This document shows, piece by piece, positions 1 through 7,322 of a stretch of 13,260 nt of DNA (positions are counted from its first letter, which is position 1; the number at the start of each line of letters is the position of its first letter). The stretch spans positions 1 through 13,260 of the forward strand of contig CAXMPG010000162.1 in the NCBI GenBank assembly GCA_964195485.1. Direction: 5' to 3'. The translations under genes and the position numbers were made by a program. The notes under the pieces are model-generated. The model was not told the origin of the DNA and ran no database searches. It saw only the letters and a program-made list of their open reading frames with translations. The stretch comes from CAJXZP01 sp964195485. Lineage in GTDB: Bacteria > Bacteroidota > Bacteroidia > Flavobacteriales_G > Salibacteraceae.

Positions 1-984
1 TGTGATCATTTCATCTACGTTTCCTACCTCACTCAAGAATCCAGTAACACCTTGAATATTTACTTCCGGAAGACCTCCCGTGTTGGTAGAAATAACGGGG
101 ACTTTTGCCGCCATAGCTTCCAATGCTGCAAGTCCAAAACTTTCGGAAGATGAAGGAAGTAGAAATAAATCTGACATACATAATACACGCTCTACCTCAT
201 TGGTTTTACCCAAGTACTTAATATCATCTTCAATACCCAAATCTTTTCCCATTTGAAGAGTCAAGTCTCTATCCGGACCATCGCCCATTAAAACCAATTT
301 CGCTTTAACTTTTTCTCTGATACCTGCAAAAATTACCATTACGTCACGTGTACGTTTAAGCGGTCTAAAGTTCGAGATATGCGAAATCACAAATTCATCT
401 GCTTCCGCAATTTGGCCAGAACATGAACGGTCTTTACCCGAGTACAATTCCATATCTATAAAGTTAGGAATTACATTTATCTTCTTAGTTGTATTGAAGT
501 TTTTAACGGTATCTAATCGTAAACTTTCTGAAACTGCGGTCACACAATCAGAGTGTTCAATACTAAATTTTACTGCTGGAGAATAGGATGGTTGCTTTCC
601 TACCAAGGTAATATCTGTACCATGTAAAGTAGTCACTACCGAAATATGAATTCCTCTATCTTTTAGAATTTGCTTTGCCATATAAGCCGCATACGCATGA
701 GGAATAGCATAATGTACATGTAAAACGTCTAAACCTCTACTCACTACCGTTTCTACCATTTGACTGGATAACGCTAACTCATACGGTTGATAATCAAATA
801 AAGGATACACATGTACATTTACTTCGTGGTAGTAAATATTCTTATCCATAATATCTAATCGTACCGGTTGGTCGTAGGTAATAAAGTGAACTTCATGTCC
901 ATTTTTTGCCAATGCATGACCTAATTCAGTGGCTACAATTCCACTACCACCAAAAGTTGGGTAACAAACTATTCCTATTTTCAT
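1..984 (-). CDS. bshA: N-acetyl-alpha-D-glucosaminyl L-malate synthase BshA (partial, 3' end outside window)
   Basis: This GT4-family glycosyltransferase would join UDP-GlcNAc to L-malate, the first step of bacillithiol synthesis in the cytoplasm. The frame is open from the ATG at 984 to the window edge, giving 328 residues; the family is about 380 long, so roughly 50 C-terminal residues are missing. Visible marks are the N-terminal MKIGIVCYPTFGGSG nucleotide-sugar loop (GGSG at 12-15), VTTLHGTD (117-124), the hinge segment VIPNFID near 171-177, the donor-site MGDGP near 233-237, and the GT4 EX7E motif E281...E289 in SSSESFGLAALEAM. The TTLHGTD segment and overall pattern separate BshA from generic GT4 enzymes. 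It lies 80 bases downstream of the GH3/serine hydrolase gene on the same strand, so the two may be co-transcribed. The remaining uncertainty is only the missing C-terminus. Confidence 0.93.
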   Translation of the reverse strand, partial: MKIGIVCYPTFGGSGIVATELGHALAKNGHEVHFITYDQPVRLDIMDKNIYYHEVNVHVYPLFDYQPYELALSSQMVETVVSRGLDVLHVHYAIPHAYAAYMAKQILKDRGIHISVVTTLHGTDITLVGKQPSYSPAVKFSIEHSDCVTAVSESLRLDTVKNFNTTKKINVIPNFIDMELYSGKDRSCSGQIAEADEFVISHISNFRPLKRTRDVMVIFAGIREKVKAKLVLMGDGPDRDLTLQMGKDLGIEDDIKYLGKTNEVERVLCMSDLFLLPSSSESFGLAALEAMAAKVPVISTNTGGLPEVNIQGVTGFLSEVGNVDEMIT

Positions 985-1029
985 GTAAATGATTTCAATT
1001 CAATTTTATGGCAAAAGGAGCCAAATCTA

Positions 1030-1043
1030 ACGTAAGATTACGT
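1030..1043. repeat. Short inverted repeat between the GH3 fusion gene and bshA
   Basis: Two 6-base arms, ACGTAA and TTACGT, flank a GA centre. This is the only obvious symmetry in the 80-base gap before bshA. The loop is too short and no T-run follows, so it is not a terminator. It could be a protein-binding site or chance. Confidence 0.3.
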
Positions 1044-1064
1044 CTTCTGAATGACAAATATATG

Positions 1065-4043
1065 CTATTGTAGGACCGCTACAGGGTTAATTTCGGTCTC
1101 ATGCAATGAGGCATAGATAACCTCCATAATATCAGTACGAACGTTCATACTGATCAGTTTTCTATTCTCAGCGGTTGGATAAATTCTGTTAGATAGAAAA
1201 ATATAAATCAAATTTTCTTCTGGATCTGCCCAAGAAATTGTTCCTGTAAAACCTGTATGTCCAAAACTAGCATACGATACACAACTACATGTAGGACCTC
1301 CATCTACGCCACGAACAGGTTTGTCAAAACCTGCGGCTCTTCTATTCCCTTTATTATCAGCCTCACAATATTGACACTTTGCAAACTCTGTAATGGTAGC
1401 AGAATCTATGTAATGACGACCTCCATAATTGCCTTTATTCAAATACATTTGCCAAATTTTCGCGAGGTCCTCCGCGCTTGAAAAAACACCTGCGTGACCA
1501 CCAACACCTCCTAACATAGCCGCTCCTGGGTCATGCACATCACCTTGAATAAGTTGATTTCTGAAGTAGTTATCTTTCTCTGTAGGCACGAGTTGATCTA
1601 ACGGAAATTTACCTTTAGGCAAATACCCTGTTGAACGCATTCCTAAAGGCGCATAAAAATGTTCGTAGGCATACGTTTCTAATGACAAACCAGAAACTTC
1701 TTCCACAATTTGCTTCAAAAAATAATACCCTAAATCGCTGTACACATATTCTCCTTGTGTTTCTAATGGCTTACTCACTATAATTTTCATCATAGAGTCT
1801 GGGTACGATTTATTGATATATAAGTTTTCGGCTACTCGAATAGAATAGGTATTTGATTTCTCTAAAGAATAAATATCATATCTAGGAATTCCATTCTCAA
1901 TGGTGTTAATGTAAAAAGGAATCCAAGATTTCAATCCCGATTGATGCGCTAACATTTCACGTAAAGTAATTTTAGCATACTCGGTACCTCCAACTAATTC
2001 AGGTAAATACATTCCTAAAGTACCATCAAGCGCAATTTTTTTTTCATCCACTAGCTGCATAATTGCAGGAAGCGTTGCAACCACTTTAGTTAATGAAGCT
2101 AAGTCGTAAATATCAGAGGTTTTAACCGCTTGCTTGTTCTCGTAGGTGTGATTTCCGTAGGCCTTATTCCATACAACTTTACCCTCTTTTACAATTAAAA
2201 TTTGGCACCCAGGAGTCGCTTTCATTTTTATAGCGTTCATAGCAATGGAATCAATTTCCGTTAACTTCTCTAAGTCCATTCCTACATCCACAGGCTCTCC
2301 ATATGAAAAACGAATGGCATGTGTGTTAATTCCAGTACCCGCTTCAAACTCCCCTGCACTTACCGGAATTTTTCCGTTTGCACCAACCCCTCCAAATAGC
2401 AATTGTGCCGCTATTTCTTGAGTCGTAACTTTATCATTATATGCCACTACAACCGCATTACAGTTTTCGGTTTCTTTCACCCAATTAAAAACGTATGGAT
2501 TGGCAAAACTCACTAGCGTTACACTTTTAGTTTTAGCTATTTCACCTAAAAAGTCTTGCGATTTCTTACTTACTCCAAAATGTTTTGAAGGACTACGACT
2601 AGGTTTGTGAAACGAAACAATAACTTCAGAAAAATGCTCTAGCTCTTTCATCAGTTTACTTACTTGTTCAGGAGTAGATTCTTTTGGTAAATGGAACATG
2701 GTCACCTTGGCGTAGCTGTTCAATTTCTTTTGAAAGTAATTTGGTGAATTTCCTCCAATAGCTACACTCGCAAAAGTTTTGTTTTCTAAATCCGCATACG
2801 GAATTAACTCTGCTTTGTTTTTCAATAAGGTAATAGACTTAGCAATCAATTGACGATACATTCTTTTGTATACTGGTTTATTCAGGTCTTCGTAAATGTT
2901 TTTCTCCGACACCTCTTTTAAATCGTTTAACCCCGCCCAGTATTTTGCTTTTAAAATCTTTAATACATGCATGTTTAACTCTTCCTCTGAAAGGTCTCCC
3001 AACTTAATGGCAGACGTTATCATTTTAATAGCTAACGGCACATCCTTAGGAAATAATAGCACATCATTACCCGCTAATAAAGCCATCAAATCAGCTTCAC
3101 CCGGCTTGTAATAATTACTTACTCCTTTCATGTTTAAAGCATCTGTAAAAATCAATCCTTTAAACCCCATTTTTTCCTTTAGTAACCCTGTCACCACTTT
3201 TGGAGACAACGTAGTGGCTCTATTAGCCGTTGAATCTAATGCAGGAACTAAAAGGTGCGCTACCATCACCCCTCCAATACCAGAATCAAAAAGGGTTTTG
3301 AAAGGATACAGCTCAATATCATTTAAGCGATTAATATCATGACTAATTAATGGTAATGCCTTATGTGAATCCTTATCGGTATCACCATGTCCTGGGAAAT
3401 GCTTTGCTACGGCTAAAACATGATGCTTTTGCATTCCGCGCATATATGCAATTCCTTTATCCGCAACATTTACTTTTTGCTCTCCAAATGCACGACTATT
3501 TATTACTGGATTCTTTGGATTTACATTTACATCAACCACTGGAGCAAAATTAATATGCACCCCTAATCTTTTACATTGCAAAGCAATGTCTTCTCCCATT
3601 CTGAAAATAAGCTTATCATCAGCAATGGCCCCTAACATCATTTGTCTTGGATATGAAATAGTAGAATCTAAACGCATTCCTAACCCCCATTCTGCATCCA
3701 TCGCAATCAATAACGGAATCTTACTTTTTGATTGGTAGTGATTCGTTAAACGTGCTTGTCTCACTGGACCACCTTGAAAAAAGATTAATCCCCCAATATG
3801 GTGTTTCTTAATTAGGTTATCAATTTTAGCTACATGCTCTTTTGTTTTATTGGAATAAGCCGCCACCATAAATAGTTGTCCAATACGCTCTTCCAACGAC
3901 ATGGTATTCAATACACAGTCGGACCACGTTTCTTCTTCTACTAAAAAAGTAGGCGTTGATTCTGGAGGAGAAACAATAAAAAAAGAGGTAAATACCATCA
4001 AGATAAACGATGGTAATAAGATGTATTTTGATGTTTTTAGCAT
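1065..4043 (-). CDS. Exported GH3 (NagZ-like) glycosidase fused to a serine beta-lactamase-family hydrolase
   Basis: This 992-residue protein has an N-terminal hydrophobic signal segment (about 7-25, no lipobox). A GH3 TIM-barrel domain (about 40-370) follows. It carries the NagZ signature KHFPGHGDT (214-222) with the Asp/His dyad D225/H227 and a candidate nucleophile D301 in GLIFTDALNM. A GH3 C-terminal-like alpha/beta domain spans about 390-575. The C-terminal third (about 590-980) is a class C beta-lactamase/DD-peptidase fold with SLTK (S650, K653), YSD (768-770, in the YxN place) and HTG (929-931). Family knowledge suggests beta-N-acetylglucosaminidase action on peptidoglycan plus a peptidase or esterase activity, in the periplasm or at the envelope; the second substrate is inferred. 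An unusual CxxC...CxC set (C890, C893, C919, C921) sits between the YSD and HTG motifs. This two-domain arrangement is familiar in Bacteroidota. The ATG at 4043 leads directly into the signal peptide. Confidence 0.9.
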   Translation of the reverse strand: MLKTSKYILLPSFILMVFTSFFIVSPPESTPTFLVEEETWSDCVLNTMSLEERIGQLFMVAAYSNKTKEHVAKIDNLIKKHHIGGLIFFQGGPVRQARLTNHYQSKSKIPLLIAMDAEWGLGMRLDSTISYPRQMMLGAIADDKLIFRMGEDIALQCKRLGVHINFAPVVDVNVNPKNPVINSRAFGEQKVNVADKGIAYMRGMQKHHVLAVAKHFPGHGDTDKDSHKALPLISHDINRLNDIELYPFKTLFDSGIGGVMVAHLLVPALDSTANRATTLSPKVVTGLLKEKMGFKGLIFTDALNMKGVSNYYKPGEADLMALLAGNDVLLFPKDVPLAIKMITSAIKLGDLSEEELNMHVLKILKAKYWAGLNDLKEVSEKNIYEDLNKPVYKRMYRQLIAKSITLLKNKAELIPYADLENKTFASVAIGGNSPNYFQKKLNSYAKVTMFHLPKESTPEQVSKLMKELEHFSEVIVSFHKPSRSPSKHFGVSKKSQDFLGEIAKTKSVTLVSFANPYVFNWVKETENCNAVVVAYNDKVTTQEIAAQLLFGGVGANGKIPVSAGEFEAGTGINTHAIRFSYGEPVDVGMDLEKLTEIDSIAMNAIKMKATPGCQILIVKEGKVVWNKAYGNHTYENKQAVKTSDIYDLASLTKVVATLPAIMQLVDEKKIALDGTLGMYLPELVGGTEYAKITLREMLAHQSGLKSWIPFYINTIENGIPRYDIYSLEKSNTYSIRVAENLYINKSYPDSMMKIIVSKPLETQGEYVYSDLGYYFLKQIVEEVSGLSLETYAYEHFYAPLGMRSTGYLPKGKFPLDQLVPTEKDNYFRNQLIQGDVHDPGAAMLGGVGGHAGVFSSAEDLAKIWQMYLNKGNYGGRHYIDSATITEFAKCQYCEADNKGNRRAAGFDKPVRGVDGGPTCSCVSYASFGHTGFTGTISWADPEENLIYIFLSNRIYPTAENRKLISMNVRTDIMEVIYASLHETEINPVAVLQ

Positions 4044-4361
4044 GTTTTCAGTTCCAAATTTCGATGTGGGTAAATTTAAACCTTACCTATTTTATTAATT
4101 CTTTTAGTTTCTAATTTTATCAACACAGAAACGTAGAGAATTAAAGTCTTAGATATAGATTAAGCGAACGTTTCAATTCTAATTAAATTTCAAAACAAAG
4201 AGTAGGTTAACTATAAATTCACAAAATAATAGACTAACAAAACAACTAAAATGAACTTATAATCAATTATTTAACTATCTTCGTCATCACCTTATTTAAT
4301 ATTTATTTTGGATAAGGGATTTGATTCGGGTTTACGGATAATTTTCTTCGTTTCAAATGGA

Positions 4362-4383
4362 TTGATTATTGCTCAATAATCAA
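4362..4383. repeat. Perfect 9-bp A/T-rich hairpin
   Basis: TTGATTATT and AATAATCAA form a perfect 9-base-pair stem around the loop GCTC. It ends only nine bases before the terminator-like hairpin at 4393. The two could fold as neighbouring stems in a plus-strand RNA, or this could be a second stop for minus-strand transcription from the DUF4293 gene. Confidence 0.55.
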
Positions 4384-4390
4384 AAGAATT

Positions 4391-4425
4391 AGGCAGTCTC
4401 TTTTCGGAGTGACTGCTTTTTATTT
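4391..4425. terminator. Terminator-like hairpin downstream of the DUF4293 gene, possibly bidirectional
   Basis: GCAGTC (4393-4398) pairs with GACTGC (4411-4416). After one mismatch the inner stem (C4400-G4409, T4401-A4408, T4402-G4407) closes a TTCG loop on the plus strand. On the plus strand it is followed by TTTTTATTT, the better T-run, although no plus-strand gene lies upstream. On the minus strand it sits about 35 bases past the DUF4293 stop and is followed by CTAATTCTTTT, so it can also end that gene. Confidence 0.6.
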
Positions 4426-4450
4426 GCACTAAAAATAGAAATAAGATTTT

Positions 4451-4903
4451 CTATCTCAATCGATCTACCGACTTCACTAACGCTTCGTCCTTATTAATTC
4501 CACGTAAAGAAAGAATACCAGCAAACAAAATCATTGGAGAATGAAGTATACCCATTATAGGATTAACATTAACATCTAAATTCATTAGGATATAGTACTG
4601 AAAACCAATCCACCCGAACATTAGCACTGCAAGAAACATGCTTAATTTAACTAGATTAGATTGAAGACTTCTATTTTTAAATTGACTTATTGCAAATATC
4701 TCAACACCAATATTAATCGCAGCCAATATACCAAGCGGTAACATGATTACATTATCGATCAGCAAACCACCTTCTTTTATTCCAAATGCTCCTAGTATAA
4801 TAAAGTCTGAACCTTGATGAACAACAAAAACACCCGAAAACATTATGGCTACACTTAAAACAATACCTGCAAACAGGTAAAGAGATTGAATTCTTTGAAT
4901 CAT
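4451..4903 (-). CDS. DUF4293 family four-helix membrane protein
   Basis: This is a 150-residue protein when started at the ATG at 4903. The frame opens further to an ATG at 4948, but the family begins with an MIQRIQ-type sequence, which is exactly what the inner start gives, and a TAATTTTG promoter-like element lies between the two ATGs. Four hydrophobic segments are visible in the 150-residue numbering: about 8-28 (LYLFAGIVLSVAIMF), 48-70, 84-104 and 116-134 (MILFAGILSL). The tail is short and charged and ends in VDRLR. It is an inner-membrane protein of unknown function found across Bacteroidota. I recall DUF4293 genes commonly lying next to rho and near truA, and both are in this window. 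It is divergently oriented from rho, which starts 182 bases away. No catalytic motif is visible. Confidence 0.85.
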   Translation of the reverse strand: MIQRIQSLYLFAGIVLSVAIMFSGVFVVHQGSDFIILGAFGIKEGGLLIDNVIMLPLGILAAINIGVEIFAISQFKNRSLQSNLVKLSMFLAVLMFGWIGFQYYILMNLDVNVNPIMGILHSPMILFAGILSLRGINKDEALVKSVDRLR

Positions 4904-4918
4904 TTTATTAATTTTTGC

Positions 4919-4926
4919 CAAAATTA
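4919..4926 (-). promoter_or_regulatory. Possible -7 element (TAATTTTG) for the DUF4293 gene
   Basis: TAATTTTG matches the Bacteroidota -7 form TAnnTTTG. It lies 15 bases before the inner start codon at 4903, which would give a leader of only about 9 bases. No clear -33 TTG is found at the expected distance, so this may be a chance match in A/T-rich DNA. Confidence 0.3.
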
Positions 4927-5085
4927 GTGGATTTAAATACCTAGCCACCTAAAATTGAAAAAAAATCGTATTATTGTACCACAAATTTAAGGAGGCAAAC
5001 TTCCCGTTTCTACTTTGCTTCTTTCCTTAGAAATAAAATTACAAGGTTTTCAAATTACACAAAAACCAACTTTACATCAATTCAT

Positions 5086-7080
5086 ATGTACGATATTATA
5101 GAGCTCAACGCTAAAAAGGTTGACGAATTAAAGGCTTTGGCGAAAGAACTTACTGTACCCAATTTCAACAAATTAAAAAAAGAAGATTTAGTTTATAAAA
5201 TTCTTGATGCTCAGGCTGAACAGCCGCAAGCGGAAGTCATCTTAAAAAAAGAAACTAAACCAAGGGTTATTAAACCTAAAGAGCACAAGCCTAAAGAAAG
5301 CAAGCCGAAACCTATGGCTAGAAAAGCCGCTCCAAATGCTTCTACTAAAGTGACAGGCGACACGCAGAAAAAAGCTGCTCCAAAGGCAGATTCACACAAA
5401 AAAGAAATTGTTTCTGCCCCGAAAGGAGAAGAAAAAAGTACCTCTGTTAAAGCTACAGGCGACACGCAGAAAAAAACGGGCGCACAAACTGAATTAGATT
5501 TGTTAGCTAAAGTGAAACAGAGAATGGCGCAGAAAAACGAGGCTACAAACAGAGCTCCAAGCGCAAAAAAAACATCTAATCCTTATACTAAAGCTCCTGC
5601 TGCTAAACCATTAGAAACGGAAGTTAAAAAGGAACCGATAACCGAAGAAGTAAAAAGCCCGGAAGTTTCAACTCCGGTAACTACTGCAGCTCCAGTAAAT
5701 TCAGCATCTCCTGCAACACCAGTTAAAGAAGAAAGAAGACCTCGCGTTAATCAAAAAGAGCCTTCAACTCAAAACAAACCACAATCTCCATCTCAACCAC
5801 AAGTAAAGCAGTTAGATAAAAGACAACTGCAAAGTCAGAGAGATAGAGAAAGAAACAGAAATAAAAACCAAGGACAACAAAACCAAGGACAGCAAAGTCA
5901 AGGCCAACAAAGCCCGCCTGCAAAGTCTCAAAGTACTGCTCCTGAATTTAGTTATGATTTCGGAGACTCTATTAAAACAGAGGGTGTTATAGAAGTGATG
6001 GCTGATGGTTATGGGTTTATGCGTTCTTCTGATTACAACTATTTACCGTCACCAGATGATGTGTATGTTTCTACTTCACAAGTACGTTTATTCGGTTTAA
6101 AAACGGGTGATACTATTGAAGGTGCAGTAAGACCTCCGAAAGAAGGTGAAAAATATTTTCCGCTAGTAAAGGTTAGCTTTATTAATGGTCGTACTCCCGA
6201 ACAAGTAAGAGATAGAGTTCCTTTTAACTATTTAACGCCACTTTTTCCAGAAGAGAAATTTGACATTACGAGTGGGAACATGTCTAAATCAATTTCTACA
6301 CGAATTATTGATTTAGTAAGTCCAATTGGTAAAGGCCAACGTGGTTTAATTGTAGCACAACCTAAAACAGGTAAAACACAATTATTGAAGGAAATTGCAA
6401 ACGCAATTGCTGAAAACCATCCAGAGTCTTATTTAATTATCTTATTAATTGATGAACGTCCGGAAGAGGTTACCGATATGAAACGAAGCGTTAATGCAGA
6501 AGTTATTGCTTCTACATTTGACGAATCTGCAGATAAACACGTGAAAATTGCCGGCATCGTTCTAGAGAAGGCTAAAAGAATGGTTGAAAGTGGACATGAC
6601 GTTGTTATTCTTTTGGATTCTATTACACGTTTAGCTAGAGCATATAACACTACCGCACCTTCATCAGGTAAAGTACTTTCTGGTGGTGTTGATGCAAATG
6701 CGCTTCAAAAACCAAAAGCATTTTTTGGAGCTGCACGTAACATTGAGAACGGAGGTTCATTAACTATTTTAGCCACTGCACTTACTGATACAGGTTCTAA
6801 AATGGATGAAGTGATTTTTGAAGAATTCAAAGGTACTGGAAACATGGAATTACAGTTAGATCGTAAAATATCTAACCGTAGAATATTCCCAGCTATTGAT
6901 ATTGTTTCTTCCAGTACACGTAAAGATGATTTACTACTTCAAAAAGAACATTTACAACGTTTATGGATCCTACGTAAACATTTAGCGGATATGAATCCAG
7001 TGGAAGCAATGGAGTTCTTAAGAGACCGAATTGTAAACACCAGAAGTAACGAAGAGTTTTTAATTTCCATGAATGGATAA
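5086..7080 (+). CDS. rho: Transcription termination factor Rho with a long disordered insertion
   Basis: Rho is the hexameric RNA-dependent ATPase that ends transcription. This 664-residue protein has the Rho N-terminal helical domain at about 5-43. A low-complexity K/P/A/E/Q-rich insertion covers about 45-290. The cold-shock-type RNA-binding domain is at about 297-363 (ADGYGFMRSSD 306-316; RPPKEGEKYFPL 349-360). The RecA-type ATPase domain has Walker A AQPKTGKT (424-431), DERPEEVTDM (456-465), Walker B DVVILLD (505-511), the Q-loop SGKV (527-530) and the R-loop TGSK (569-572). All core motifs are intact. E. coli Rho is 419 residues, so the extra length is almost entirely the insertion, a trait seen in Bacteroidota and Actinomycetota. 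The gene stands alone between a divergent DUF4293 gene and a strong terminator. The ATG at 5086 leads directly into the N-terminal domain. I could not find a clear promoter. Confidence 0.98.
   Translation: MYDIIELNAKKVDELKALAKELTVPNFNKLKKEDLVYKILDAQAEQPQAEVILKKETKPRVIKPKEHKPKESKPKPMARKAAPNASTKVTGDTQKKAAPKADSHKKEIVSAPKGEEKSTSVKATGDTQKKTGAQTELDLLAKVKQRMAQKNEATNRAPSAKKTSNPYTKAPAAKPLETEVKKEPITEEVKSPEVSTPVTTAAPVNSASPATPVKEERRPRVNQKEPSTQNKPQSPSQPQVKQLDKRQLQSQRDRERNRNKNQGQQNQGQQSQGQQSPPAKSQSTAPEFSYDFGDSIKTEGVIEVMADGYGFMRSSDYNYLPSPDDVYVSTSQVRLFGLKTGDTIEGAVRPPKEGEKYFPLVKVSFINGRTPEQVRDRVPFNYLTPLFPEEKFDITSGNMSKSISTRIIDLVSPIGKGQRGLIVAQPKTGKTQLLKEIANAIAENHPESYLIILLIDERPEEVTDMKRSVNAEVIASTFDESADKHVKIAGIVLEKAKRMVESGHDVVILLDSITRLARAYNTTAPSSGKVLSGGVDANALQKPKAFFGAARNIENGGSLTILATALTDTGSKMDEVIFEEFKGTGNMELQLDRKISNRRIFPAIDIVSSSTRKDDLLLQKEHLQRLWILRKHLADMNPVEAMEFLRDRIVNTRSNEEFLISMNG
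5353..5475 (+). repeat. 21-bp direct repeat, 102 bases apart, inside the rho insertion
   Basis: The stretch 5353-5373 is identical to 5455-5475. Both copies encode TGDTQKK in frame (residues 90-96 and 124-130), separated by exactly 34 codons. The flanks are also alike (TKVTGDTQKKAAP and VKATGDTQKKTGA). This suggests an in-frame duplication within the disordered insertion. Confidence 0.8.
5866..5910 (+). repeat. Three tandem NQGQQ/SQGQQ codon repeats in rho
   Basis: Residues 261-275 are three units of (N/S)QGQQ, with synonymous changes between the DNA units. They lie just before the RNA-binding domain, after an arginine-rich stretch (251-260). The segment is low-complexity and probably disordered. 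Confidence 0.8.
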
Positions 7081-7102
7081 TTAATAACACCATATAATTC
7101 AT

Positions 7103-7139
7103 AAAAAAAAGCATCCGTCAGCTGACGGATGCTTTTTTT
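7103..7139 (+). terminator. Strong intrinsic terminator after rho
   Basis: A perfect 22-base palindrome at 7111-7132 (left arm GCATCCGTCAG) is preceded by eight A and followed by seven T. The hairpin begins 30 bases after the rho stop codon. The A-run makes the structure symmetric, so it could also stop transcripts on the other strand. Confidence 0.92.
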
Positions 7140-7254
7140 ATGCTCTAAATTCTGCGGGAAAAGCCTATTTTAAACGAATAATTGAAGGCAAAAAACATCC
7201 GAATCATTCCTTTCCAGTACTTAAACAATTACTCCCCCCTTATAAACCGTACAG

Positions 7255-7285
7255 TTTTATTATCAATATTATTTGACTAGATTTG
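7255..7285 (+). promoter_or_regulatory. Bacteroidota-type promoter for the T9SS cargo gene
   Basis: TAGATTTG at 7278-7285 is a full match to the -7 form TAnnTTTG. TTTT at 7255-7258, one base off TTTG, lies 19 bases upstream as the -33 element. Transcription would start near 7292, leaving a leader of about 30 bases before the ATG at 7323. Together with the rho terminator this makes the cargo gene its own unit. Confidence 0.6.
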
Positions 7286-7322
7286 TGTGTATTCTTTTGG
7301 ACACCTATTAATTTAAATAACC

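Larger units (their letters stand above)
4044..4450. other. Gene-poor intergenic region, 407 bases
   Basis: No convincing coding frame is present on either strand; the plus frame reaching 4098 is a shadow of the GH3 gene. The region holds the leader of the GH3 gene (right to left), and I found no full Bacteroidota promoter there; TACGTTTC on the minus strand in the 4120s is a partial -7 match without a -33 element. The right end carries two adjacent hairpins (4362-4383 and 4391-4418). A plus-strand TATCTTCG at 4276-4283 resembles TAnnTTTG with one mismatch and could start a short RNA ending at the second hairpin, but no -33 TTG lies at the right distance. Confidence 0.6.

Noticed and set aside
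1065..4043. Reading the GH3/serine hydrolase fusion as two genes joined by assembly error
   Set aside because: The frame is continuous with an intact GH3 C-terminal-like linker domain, and the same two-domain arrangement is known in Bacteroidota.
4904..4948. Upstream start for the DUF4293 protein (adds 15 residues, MARYLNPLILAKINK)
   Set aside because: The family starts with MIQRIQ, the extra residues precede the first helix without homology, and a -7-like element lies inside this stretch.
5011..5017. TACTTTG as a -7 element for rho
   Set aside because: It is one T short of TAnnTTTG, and the nearest upstream TTG is 34 bases away instead of about 19.
5211..5465. Minus-strand frame rich in Leu, Gly and Phe opposite the rho insertion
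   Set aside because: It is the antisense of the K/P/A-rich segment, whose codon bias removes stops on the other strand.
7088..7276. Open plus-strand frame running through and past the rho terminator, giving a protein-like stretch (AYFKRIIEGKKHPNHSFPVL)
   Set aside because: It has no start codon after the terminator, spans the terminator hairpin itself, and resembles no family I recognise. A gene relic is possible, but 60 codons of open frame is within chance.
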